DNA of 6,019 nt, taken from contig JAJWLX010000113.1 in assembly GCA_021636625.1 (NCBI GenBank), forward strand, positions 1 through 6,019, read 5' to 3'. Positions within the stretch are counted from its first letter, which is position 1; each line of letters begins with the position of its first letter. Shown here piece by piece: positions 1 through 5,933 of this stretch. A program made the translations under genes and the position numbers. This stretch comes from Prevotella sp. Its GTDB lineage: Bacteria; Bacteroidota; Bacteroidia; Bacteroidales; Bacteroidaceae. Below the pieces are notes generated by a model. That model worked only from the letters and a program-made list of their open reading frames with translations, was not told the DNA's origin and made no database searches.

Positions 1-116
1 GCCCTCACCTCTTCTTTGCCGGCGAAGTGCTCGACATCGATGCCATCACCGGCGGCTTCAATCTGCAGGCAGCCTGGACCACGGGGTATGTGGTGGGACA
101 ACATATAGGAGAATAG
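1..116 (+). CDS. HI0933/YhiN-family FAD-dependent oxidoreductase, C-terminal end (partial)
   Basis: Only the last 37 codons are present, read in frame from base 3 and ending in TAG at 114-116; the 5' part lies outside the window. The peptide contains FFAGEVLDIDAITGGFNLQ followed by AAWTTGYVVGQHIGE. The GEVLDI-D-TGG-N-Q-A-TG series is the C-terminal FAD-contacting segment of the HI0933/YhiN flavoprotein family (also called BaiN-like NAD(P)/FAD-dependent oxidoreductases). In known members this segment closes the Rossmann FAD domain. These proteins are cytosolic, and for most the physiological substrate is unknown. The gene converges on the hydrolase gene with one base between stop codons, so its transcript must end inside, or run antisense into, that gene. 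The family call is confident because the motif is very characteristic; no specific reaction can be assigned from this fragment. Confidence 0.88.
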   Translation, partial: PHLFFAGEVLDIDAITGGFNLQAAWTTGYVVGQHIGE

Positions 117-117
117 C

Positions 118-1113
118 CTATTCTTCTTTTGAAACAAAGTCTTTCACGATGCGGGTATATTCCTCGTGATGGTCGCGATATGCCATAGCATGAACGGAAC
201 CTTTGGCTATGAAGATGGCTTTACGGCCCTTCGTCTTTGCCTCATAAAGCGGATGAAGCATGGCGTAGGGCACGAAGGCATCCTTATCGCCATGGATAAA
301 GAGCATCGGTTTGGTGCTCTTGCGAACCTGCTCTATCTGCTGCGCCTCGACAAACGACCAGCCGTAGCGATGCTGGCAAAGGGCGGAAGTGGTATTCATC
401 AGCGGGAAGGCAGGCAAGCCAAACTGGTCTTTGAGCTGAGCGGAAAACTCATCCCATACGCTGGTATAGCCGCAGTCCTCCACAAAGCACTTCACGTAAT
501 CGGGAGTCTTCTCTCCCGATACTGCCATCGTGGTTGCCGCACCCATCGAAATACCGTGAATCACCTGACGGGTATTCTTCACTCTTTGTTCTTCACTCTT
601 CACTTTAAAAATCTCATTGGCGATTTCCGACCATCTGATGACATCCCATCTATCCTTCCATCCCATCTGGATATGGTCGCCCTCACTCTCTCCATGTCCA
701 TACAGATCTGGCAGGAGCACATTATACCCCATATCGTGATTATAGAGATAGGCGATGTGCAGCATTCCCTCGGAGCGCACCTGATAGCCATGCACCACCA
801 CGGCAGTCTTTTCCGTAGTCTTCGGTGCATAGAGATAGATGGCATGTGCCTTGTAGCCCGACGGCATCGTTACAAAGGTATCCTTCACACAATGGTGCTG
901 ATACACGGAGTCCATCCAGCCAATCATCCAGGGGCACTCGTTCTTCATTCTGTTTTTCCAATGCTCAGCCGTCATTCTCTCCTCCTTCGGATAGTTGAGC
1001 GAATAATTGAGCATATAGTTGCTAGCACCATACAGTCCCAGCACCACAAGCACCACCAAGCCCAGAGCCGAAGCAATGCCTATCTTTCTCATCTTTTCCT
1101 GTTTCATCTTCAT
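118..1113 (-). CDS. Membrane-anchored alpha/beta hydrolase (serine hydrolase, YqkD-like)
   Basis: A 331-residue serine hydrolase with a complete set of fold landmarks. A hydrophobic N-terminal helix (about residues 10-34) follows a basic start and has no clear cleavage site, so it is probably a signal anchor that leaves the catalytic domain outside the inner membrane. VVVHGY (105-110) is the oxyanion-loop strand, and LLPDLYGHGESEG (133-145) the following strand and turn. GISMG (187-191) is the nucleophile elbow with Ser189. HGDKDAFVP (274-282) carries the acid, most likely Asp278, and GSVHA (305-309) gives catalytic His308. EDCGYTSVWDEF (212-223) is typical of the YqkD-like branch often annotated as alpha/beta hydrolase or S33/S9-like. 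The substrate is unknown; esterase or peptidase activity are both possible. Residues 170-179 are encoded by a heptamer repeat array and look like an insertion just before the nucleophile strand. The start at 1113 is supported by a promoter candidate about 40 bases upstream. The length is normal for the family. Confidence 0.9.
   Translation of the reverse strand: MKMKQEKMRKIGIASALGLVVLVVLGLYGASNYMLNYSLNYPKEERMTAEHWKNRMKNECPWMIGWMDSVYQHHCVKDTFVTMPSGYKAHAIYLYAPKTTEKTAVVVHGYQVRSEGMLHIAYLYNHDMGYNVLLPDLYGHGESEGDHIQMGWKDRWDVIRWSEIANEIFKVKSEEQRVKNTRQVIHGISMGAATTMAVSGEKTPDYVKCFVEDCGYTSVWDEFSAQLKDQFGLPAFPLMNTTSALCQHRYGWSFVEAQQIEQVRKSTKPMLFIHGDKDAFVPYAMLHPLYEAKTKGRKAIFIAKGSVHAMAYRDHHEEYTRIVKDFVSKEE
577..604 (-). 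repeat. Four-unit heptamer tandem repeat inside the hydrolase gene
   Basis: On the plus strand the bases fall into four consecutive 7-mers: cttcact, ctttgtt, cttcact, cttcact. In coding orientation these are AGTGAAG, AGTGAAG, AACAAAG, AGTGAAG. A 12-base exact repeat (575-586 and 589-600) is part of the same pattern. The array encodes hydrolase residues 170-179 (KVKSEEQRVK), a charged stretch directly before the strand leading to the Ser189 elbow. Seven is not a multiple of three, so gain or loss of one unit would shift the frame. That slippage happens here is an inference; the diverged third unit would tend to stabilise the array. Confidence 0.75.
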
Positions 1114-1154
1114 TCTTTTTGCTATTAAAAATATCTATTATAGAGTTTCCGCTG

Positions 1155-1185
1155 CAAAATTAAGGAAAAAGATGGAATTAGCAAA
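1155..1185 (-). promoter_or_regulatory. Candidate Bacteroidota-type promoter for the alpha/beta hydrolase gene
   Basis: On the minus strand TAATTTTG (1162-1155) matches the Bacteroidota -7 consensus TAnnTTTG. A TTTG (1185-1182) lies 19 bases upstream of it, as expected for the -33 element. Transcription would begin near 1148-1150 and leave an AT-rich leader of about 35 bases before the ATG at 1113. No strong Shine-Dalgarno sequence is seen, which is common in this phylum. The match suggests that the hydrolase is transcribed separately from the upstream receptor genes. Confidence 0.6.
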
Positions 1186-1278
1186 GAAACGGAGGAAAAA
1201 TCCTGTTAAAATAGAAGCTTAAAGCTGCATTTATATGGGTATATGAACTACGACAAACTATCGATAAGCATATCCCAG

Positions 1279-1314
1279 AATGGATAGAGTTTAAACAGTT
1301 ACAATCTATCCATT
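1279..1314 (-). terminator. Hairpin overlapping the 3' end of the second receptor gene, possible weak terminator
   Basis: Bases 1279-1288 (aatggataga) pair perfectly with 1305-1314 (tctatccatt), giving a 10-bp stem and a 16-base loop that contains the palindrome gtttaaac. The right arm lies inside the last codons of the receptor gene, whose TAA is at 1301-1299. In the gene's direction no T-run follows the hairpin, so it is not a classical intrinsic terminator. It could instead stabilise the 3' end of the mRNA. On the plus strand a T-rich run does follow it, but no plus-strand gene needs it. The rest of 1114-1298 holds the hydrolase promoter and no other gene that I can see. Confidence 0.35.
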
Positions 1315-3419
1315 TCCTTTTTCCCTGCCCCTTTACCTTTATATTTTGTTTTAACTGTATTAAACTTATATCTTACGTTACATTCCACTGCCCTTACAGA
1401 CGCAGCCTTTTCAATATAGACATCATTTATTCCGCTGAAAATGGTAAAAGTATTTTTGCGGGCGGTATTAAAGATGTCATTTGCAGACAACTTGATATTC
1501 CATTTTTTAGATAAGTCCTTAGCCAAAGAAAGATTTATCTGTCCAACACTCCCCATCTTAATATTCTCACTATTTCCCGCACTACGCCAACTGTAATTTA
1601 CTGTCGCCATATAGTTGTTATGGAATTTGAAAATATTATTGAACTTAACTACAACCAAAGGATTGTCCACGTGCTTTATATTTCCTCTGTAATCAATCTT
1701 GTAAAATTGCGAGACAACACCACATGCCAATACGGGATAATAGCATTTCCAAAGGAATCCGGGCATAAAAGAAGCCATTATCTGTAAGTTAGACAGACTG
1801 TTTCTAGAATTTTCCTTTTTGAGCAAAGCAATAGTCTTCGCATCATCATAATATATATATGATGTTATTATTTGGTTTTGCACCTTTTTATAATTAGCAG
1901 TTAATGCCAGCCAGCGATACCTCAAATTCAAAGAGATGTTGTTGCTATAGGATGGTTGCAAATACGGATTTCCACTTTGATAGAGATATTTGTTAACATA
2001 GTGAACCGTGTTGCTCAACTGAGAGTACAATGGACGATAGCATTGCTTAGAATAGCTCAGCTGCACCATAGTTTTTCCAATGGGCAGAGACAATGAAGCA
2101 GCCGGGAAAAACTTATCATAAACTTGTGACTGTTCGTGATTTTTTCTGCCACCTATAAAATATTCACTGTTCACATGCTCATACCTGCCACCGATACGGA
2201 ATGTTACATTGCCTAGATGCTGCATAGTCTCAACGTAATATGCCATATTCAGCTCCTGTATTTTATTGTTCTCGCCTGCCATAATGCTATTTTCACTTTC
2301 TGAATTTTCCTCACGGCTACTATTGGTGAAATCTACTCCAAAGCTAAAATTACCTTTAAGAAATGGGTGTGACGCATATAATTCCGTTGCCATTAACCTA
2401 GCATGCCCAACATCTTTTATTCCGAAATTCTGATTGATGCCGGTTTGCTCTATAACGTTTTGATTTTCACGTGATTTTTTCCACATTAAATCAAAAGTCA
2501 TTTCCAAATTCCATTTTCCCCAAACCCCATGGCAATATCCATCTAACAAATGTTCCAAATCTCTTAATTTGATATCCTTGTATGCAGAAGTCTCACTTTC
2601 AATTACATCATCAGAATATAATGATGACATAATGCTCGAATTGTTCTTTGTTGGAGCATAAGATACTTGATAAAATGCGCCAAATGAGAGTTTTGGAGAT
2701 GAGGAAAAATCAAATCCCCATTTACCATCAATCAAGTTTGAGTGCTGTGTCGATTTCACAGTCGTATTCTGCTGATGATGTGATGAGAGCCATGAATTCT
2801 GAACATTTTTACTAGAGTTCGTATTCTTGCCTTTCTCAAATCCCAACGTTCCAAAAACATCCAAATTGTCAATTCTATAGTTCAAGTCCAAATTGTCTTT
2901 GCCATACATATAATTACGATAACCAAAAGTAGCGATGTTATCAAAGGAGAAACCATCCCCAACCTTTTTAATGGTTGTTATCTTTATGATGGAACCTATG
3001 GTTGATGCATAACGTGAACTTGGATTCGTTATAACTGTTATCTTATCTATTTGGTTAGCCTTCAATTGCTCAACTTCTATATTATTGCGGACAATATGTC
3101 CATTGATATAGAAGACTGGTTTTCCCTTGCCAAAAACTTCAATGGAACCATTATTATTCAGTACACCAGGCAACATACCCATAACGTCTTTTGCAAAACC
3201 AAGTTTTTCCAAAACGGTACCTTTGACTTCTGTCACAAAGCCTTCGCTGTTCAACTTTGCCAAAGGGCGGGTTGCTCTAACAACAACCTCCCTTAATTGC
3301 AAAGTATCCTTTCCAAAATTTTGGTTAGCGATGCCAGTCTGTGCCAAACAGATTTGAGCTAAAATCAAATGAAATATAATACCAACAAATCTTTTTACCT
3401 TAAAATCTAACATTTTCAT
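1299..3419 (-). CDS. TonB-dependent receptor-like outer-membrane beta-barrel protein (gene A)
   Basis: A 706-residue outer-membrane protein. A basic start and a hydrophobic core end at ICLA (23-26), giving a likely signal peptidase I cut before QTG. LREVVVRAT (42-50) resembles a TonB-box/EVVV segment. The plug domain covers about 40-150 and includes MLPGVLNNNGSIEVFGKG (82-99), PVFYINGH (101-108), IDKITVITNPSSRYA (124-138) and IIKITT (144-149), which match the plug of the OMP_b-brl_3/TonB-receptor family. The rest is a beta-barrel of alternating aromatic and polar strands, followed by a 17-residue tail, KTKYKGKGAGKKEMDRL. The N-terminal carboxypeptidase-like regulatory domain found in many relatives is absent, so the protein is shorter than those. 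It would sit in the outer membrane and bind or import an unknown ligand using TonB energy. It follows gene B by 30 bases on the same strand and is probably co-transcribed with it. The gene is markedly AT-rich compared with its neighbours, which hints at a different origin. Confidence 0.88.
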   Translation of the reverse strand: MKMLDFKVKRFVGIIFHLILAQICLAQTGIANQNFGKDTLQLREVVVRATRPLAKLNSEGFVTEVKGTVLEKLGFAKDVMGMLPGVLNNNGSIEVFGKGKPVFYINGHIVRNNIEVEQLKANQIDKITVITNPSSRYASTIGSIIKITTIKKVGDGFSFDNIATFGYRNYMYGKDNLDLNYRIDNLDVFGTLGFEKGKNTNSSKNVQNSWLSSHHQQNTTVKSTQHSNLIDGKWGFDFSSSPKLSFGAFYQVSYAPTKNNSSIMSSLYSDDVIESETSAYKDIKLRDLEHLLDGYCHGVWGKWNLEMTFDLMWKKSRENQNVIEQTGINQNFGIKDVGHARLMATELYASHPFLKGNFSFGVDFTNSSREENSESENSIMAGENNKIQELNMAYYVETMQHLGNVTFRIGGRYEHVNSEYFIGGRKNHEQSQVYDKFFPAASLSLPIGKTMVQLSYSKQCYRPLYSQLSNTVHYVNKYLYQSGNPYLQPSYSNNISLNLRYRWLALTANYKKVQNQIITSYIYYDDAKTIALLKKENSRNSLSNLQIMASFMPGFLWKCYYPVLACGVVSQFYKIDYRGNIKHVDNPLVVVKFNNIFKFHNNYMATVNYSWRSAGNSENIKMGSVGQINLSLAKDLSKKWNIKLSANDIFNTARKNTFTIFSGINDVYIEKAASVRAVECNVRYKFNTVKTKYKGKGAGKKEMDRL

Positions 3420-3449
3420 CCGTTCCTATATCTTTTGTTTTATAAAACT

Positions 3450-5495
3450 CTACTCCACTCTTAACAAAGAGCTGTTTATGTTCTTATTAACATCCTTCTT
3501 TACTTTTTGGGTCTTCCTGCCAAAGTCGAAGGAGTAAGCAACCTTGATGCTGGCATATTGCGAAGCCGTCTGGTCTTTGATGCTCTTACTGTAGCTGTAG
3601 ATAGGCAAATCCAACCAATATCGCTTCTCCTGCTTTTTGAAAGGCGATGCTGCCTGAAGTTCTACATAGAGGTTGCCCCTGCTGTAAGAACACGACATTC
3701 CATAGTTGATAGGAGTCTTGCTTATCACCAAAGCAGCTTCATCCAAAGACTTCTTGCCAAAATGCAGGTAAGGCTTCAAGGCAAAATCACCCATGAACAT
3801 ATTCAACCCAAGATTACCCGTCAAATTGTTGTTATGCTTCGACCAGGTAGTCTTCACCTCCGCATGATTATATCTGATATCTCCCGACAAATTGGCAAAC
3901 TTACACAGTTTGTACTGCAAGGCGAGGATAGCAGAATAATATTGAGCATTTCCACCATTCGAGTAAGTCTTCACTATTTTCCCGTTTGCCTCATCCAGGT
4001 AATAATCATCAGTTACAGGATGATGATTGTAACGGAATTGTCCGATGGCAGAAACACTCAACCTGTTGAAACTCCCCATATAATATAAATAGGTGTTGAT
4101 GTCATGTGATTTCTTCAGTTCAGGCATTCCCTTTTCCATCATGTGGGAATTGACCTGAATCATAGCCCGGTTGATGACATCCATACCATGATTGGAGTTC
4201 ACAAAGTTGAATGACCACAAGAGCATTCCCTTATTCAGCTGGTATTGCACATTCGTATTGATGCGAGGAGACAGCTGGCTAAAACTGTTGTCTCCATGCA
4301 GATGATATTGAAGCCAATCCAATCCGATGCGGGTTTTCAGACTCAAGCGCCTGCTAGCCTGGAAATTATAGGAGAAGAAAGCCAACGACTCCCCTTTCCA
4401 CAGATGCTGCCAAAGTTCGCAATTGCCGGAATAATCGGCATTCCAGACATCGTGGTAATGAAACAGTTCCACGGATAAGGAATGCTTTTGAGAGAAATAA
4501 TTATAGATGGCAGACAGCTGGAACGACAGCGCATTCTCGTCTTCATCGGTCATTGTCTCGAAAGGCTGTTCCTGGTAAAGACGATGATAGGAGTTGGCAG
4601 AATACTTGCCATGTACTCCCAAGGTAAGCGTCTGATTCTTGCTTAATGGCAAGTTGGCGTTCAGATCAATCTTAGGAGACAGACTCTTCTTCCGGATATT
4701 TGAGAAGATGTCCGTCTCTGTGCTTTCCTTCGCAAAACCAGAAGATGCATTTCTTGGAGTAGAGAGGTTGAGGAGCGTAAACTTGCCCACCCAATATCTC
4801 TTTCCCTTCTGGTTCTGATAGCGGAACTGCATATATTCCTGATGGTTCCGGTAAGAATTCTTACTATAGCTCTCCCTATCAAATAGGGATTGTGGAAACT
4901 GATAGTTCTCATTGTTCCAGGTCTCAGTACCATCCACATGACTATAGTTTGCACCAGCAAACACAGTATAGGAATTGTTACCTTTTACATAATTGGTGGC
5001 AACGTTATAGTCGCCATGGTCATATCCTATCATCTGCAGTCCGTCAGCCTGCACATATCCTCCATATCGGTATTGTTTGGTGATGAAGTTGACGACAAGC
5101 TTATCCTTGGCGTATTTTCCCGATGGAGCATCATGATATTCTATCTTCTCGATGTCACGAGGACGGAGCATCTGTATTTCCCGGATGTCGCATTCCTGCC
5201 CATTCAGATACAAGGTGGCTTGCAGTCCCATCACATCCACCTGATTCGACTTTGCATCGATGATGAGTCCTGGGATATTCAGGTTTTCCAACACCCCGAA
5301 TCCATTGACCGCATGTTTTCGTTGCTGGCTGTTGGGATAGATGACGAGATGATCACCCACACGACTGATATTGGAGGCTGATACCACCACATCATCCAAA
5401 GCTTTAGTAGAGACAATAGAGTCCTTCCCAGTGTTCTGAGCGAACACGGGCACAGCAGCCATCAGCAGTCCAAAAGAGCAAAAAACCGTCTTCAT
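3450..5495 (-). CDS. TonB-dependent receptor-like outer-membrane beta-barrel protein (gene B)
   Basis: A 681-residue outer-membrane protein. Its signal peptide ends at VFA (17-19), before QNTGK. LDDVVVSAS (33-41) is the TonB-box-like segment. The plug (about 31-140) shows VIYPNSQQRKHAVNGFGVLE (51-70), NIPGLIID (73-80), TLYLNGQ (94-100), LRPRDIEKIEYHDAPSGKYA (110-129) and VNFITK (135-140). The IEYxDxPxGKYA pattern marks a Bacteroidales subgroup of plug-plus-barrel receptors. The barrel fills about residues 145-658 and ends at VAYSFDFG; a charged 23-residue tail (659-681) ending in INSSLLRVE follows. As in gene A, no carboxypeptidase-like N-terminal domain is present. The ligand cannot be deduced. 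The gene is first of the A/B pair on the transcript; the 30-base gap to gene A contains a 12-bp palindrome, gttttataaaac (3437-3448), and an AGGA a few bases before gene A's ATG. GC content is much higher than in gene A. The start at 5495 directly precedes the signal peptide and is secure. Confidence 0.88.
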   Translation of the reverse strand: MKTVFCSFGLLMAAVPVFAQNTGKDSIVSTKALDDVVVSASNISRVGDHLVIYPNSQQRKHAVNGFGVLENLNIPGLIIDAKSNQVDVMGLQATLYLNGQECDIREIQMLRPRDIEKIEYHDAPSGKYAKDKLVVNFITKQYRYGGYVQADGLQMIGYDHGDYNVATNYVKGNNSYTVFAGANYSHVDGTETWNNENYQFPQSLFDRESYSKNSYRNHQEYMQFRYQNQKGKRYWVGKFTLLNLSTPRNASSGFAKESTETDIFSNIRKKSLSPKIDLNANLPLSKNQTLTLGVHGKYSANSYHRLYQEQPFETMTDEDENALSFQLSAIYNYFSQKHSLSVELFHYHDVWNADYSGNCELWQHLWKGESLAFFSYNFQASRRLSLKTRIGLDWLQYHLHGDNSFSQLSPRINTNVQYQLNKGMLLWSFNFVNSNHGMDVINRAMIQVNSHMMEKGMPELKKSHDINTYLYYMGSFNRLSVSAIGQFRYNHHPVTDDYYLDEANGKIVKTYSNGGNAQYYSAILALQYKLCKFANLSGDIRYNHAEVKTTWSKHNNNLTGNLGLNMFMGDFALKPYLHFGKKSLDEAALVISKTPINYGMSCSYSRGNLYVELQAASPFKKQEKRYWLDLPIYSYSKSIKDQTASQYASIKVAYSFDFGRKTQKVKKDVNKNINSSLLRVE

Positions 5496-5521
5496 TCTTA
5501 CAATATGTTTTTATTTCATCA

Positions 5522-5665
5522 TTATCTAGTACAAAAGTACACATTATTATCCAAAGCCATTACATCTCTTCCGTTAAATTTGTATAACTGCATCAAATTA
5601 CCAATTCCATCCAGTTCTTCATCCCTCCTACCCGGAATGCATTCCCATGTTTTGTTATACATCAT
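5522..5665 (-). CDS. Possible small ORF of 47 codons upstream of gene B (unrecognised)
   Basis: On the minus strand an ORF opens with two ATG codons at 5665 and 5662, directly after an in-frame TAA GAG, and closes with TAA at 5524-5522. This is 26 bases before the ATG of gene B and on the same strand. The peptide begins MMYNKTWECIPGRRDEELDG and ends NGRDVMALDNNVYFCTR. It is mildly acidic, has two cysteines, and has no signal peptide or membrane segment. I do not recognise it. In its favour are the G-rich first codon positions and a promoter-like sequence that places a start site almost at its ATG. Against it, an ORF of 47 codons in AT-rich DNA arises readily by chance, no clear ribosome site is seen, and an alternative promoter motif for gene B lies inside it. 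It could be a small protein, a leader peptide, or nothing. Confidence 0.22.
   Translation of the reverse strand: MMYNKTWECIPGRRDEELDGIGNLMQLYKFNGRDVMALDNNVYFCTR
5532..5539 (-). promoter_or_regulatory. Candidate -7 element for gene B (proximal promoter)
   Basis: TACTTTTG on the minus strand (5539-5532) fits the Bacteroidota TAnnTTTG element and would give a leader of about 30 bases before gene B, similar to the hydrolase leader. No TTTG lies at the expected distance: the nearest, at 5555-5552, is only 12 bases away. The site is therefore incomplete, and would need an activator if it works at all. Confidence 0.35.
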
Positions 5666-5672
5666 CTCTTAA

Positions 5673-5702
5673 AAAAACTAACTCATAGAGATAGCATCCA
5701 AA
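5673..5702 (-). promoter_or_regulatory. Candidate distal promoter next to the 22-bp direct repeats
   Basis: The minus strand shows TTTG (5702-5699), an 18-base spacer, and TAGTTTTT (5680-5673), which is one base off TAnnTTTG. Transcription would start near 5666, so the mRNA would either be almost leaderless for the small ORF at 5665 or carry a leader of about 170 bases for gene B. The strongest copies of the direct repeats begin four bases upstream of the -33 element, which is the usual location for an activator site. Confidence 0.35.
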
Positions 5703-5771
5703 AGTCATAGAGTTACGGGGAGAAAAGCATAGGGTTACGAGAAGAAAACTATAGGGAGAAAAGCTAAAAAA
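5684..5771 (-). repeat. Four direct repeats with exact 22-bp period, possible activator operator
   Basis: Units start at 5684, 5706, 5728 and 5750. Units two and three agree at 18 of 22 positions and share catag-r-gttacg followed by a purine-rich gagaaaa-like stretch. Units one and four keep the catagag/tataggg start and the A-run but are more degenerate (about 12-13 matches of 22). The GTTAC cores lie at 5712-5716 and 5734-5738. A period of two helical turns places each core on the same DNA face, as seen for dimeric activators such as the LytTR class, which bind 9-bp direct repeats of similar spacing. The GTT core is compatible with that class, but the match is only partial. The assignment to a regulator is an inference. 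Confidence 0.6.
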
Positions 5772-5796
5772 GCCTGATTTTGACTCCAAAACCACA

Positions 5797-5830
5797 GAAA
5801 AAAATAACACGGACAAATTGAATTTGTCCG
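5797..5830 (-). terminator. Intrinsic-terminator-like hairpin with T-run downstream of the partial receptor gene
   Basis: Bases 5810-5830 form a perfect palindrome: a 10-bp arm, cggacaaatt, its complement, and one central base. In minus-strand direction it is followed by TGTTA and then seven T residues (5804-5798). This suits an intrinsic terminator for the receptor gene whose stop codon is at 5936-5934, about 100 bases upstream. It is also the left end of the larger GGACAAA element. Confidence 0.6.
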
Positions 5831-5920
5831 AACCCTTTGTCCGTCGGCTTATAATATCCTAAATATCAGATACTTAGAACCAACCGGACAATTTGTCCGG
5901 ACAAATTCAATCTGTCCGTG
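5808..5920. repeat. 113-bp inverted-repeat element built from GGACAAA/TTTGTCC units (REP/MITE-like)
   Basis: The ends 5808-5830 and 5898-5920 are inverted copies that match at 22 of 23 positions. Each end is itself a palindrome: 5810-5830 is perfect, and 5898-5918 has one mismatch. A third palindrome, ccggacaa-t-ttgtccgg, occupies 5884-5900, and another tttgtccg is at 5836-5843. In all, seven GGACAAA/TTTGTCC-type heptamers occur in about 110 bases. Weaker pairing continues inward (gtccg at 5839-5843 with cggac at 5885-5889), so the whole element can fold as one long imperfect hairpin around the AT-rich centre at 5850-5875. Outside, T-runs face away on both strands. No transposase and no obvious target duplication are visible. 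It is likely a dispersed intergenic element that also terminates transcription both ways. Confidence 0.7.
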
Positions 5921-5933
5921 TTTTTAAAATGAG

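Noticed and set aside
166..1128. A 320-codon open frame on the plus strand, antisense to the hydrolase gene
   Set aside because: The minus-strand frame has complete catalytic motifs of a known family, whereas the antisense product is rich in His, Leu and Ile with no recognisable domain. It is a shadow of a GC-richer gene.
1844..1864. Inverted repeat catcata...tatgatg around an AT run
   Set aside because: It is fully inside gene A, coding for an ordinary Tyr/Asp-rich barrel segment (YIYYDDAK); low-complexity AT sequence explains it.
3507..4088. A 193-codon plus-strand open frame inside gene B
   Set aside because: It lies wholly opposite the barrel-coding sequence, with no promoter, family motif or ribosome site. 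The gene B barrel and plug motifs on the other strand explain the region.
4890..5381. A 163-codon plus-strand open frame over the plug region of gene B
   Set aside because: The minus strand here encodes the diagnostic plug motifs of a TonB-receptor-like protein; the plus-strand product has no recognisable features.
5575..5582. taaatttg on the plus strand as a -7 promoter element
   Set aside because: No TTTG lies at the right distance upstream and there is no plus-strand gene downstream; it is a chance match in AT-rich DNA.
5634..5645. Perfect 12-bp palindrome ggaatgcattcc as an operator
   Set aside because: It is a single copy, far from both candidate -7 elements, lies inside the possible small ORF, and matches no operator I know. 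A 12-bp palindrome alone is weak evidence.
5684..5771. The 22-bp repeats as a small CRISPR array
   Set aside because: Units are contiguous with no unique spacers between them and are too short and degenerate; no cas gene is near.
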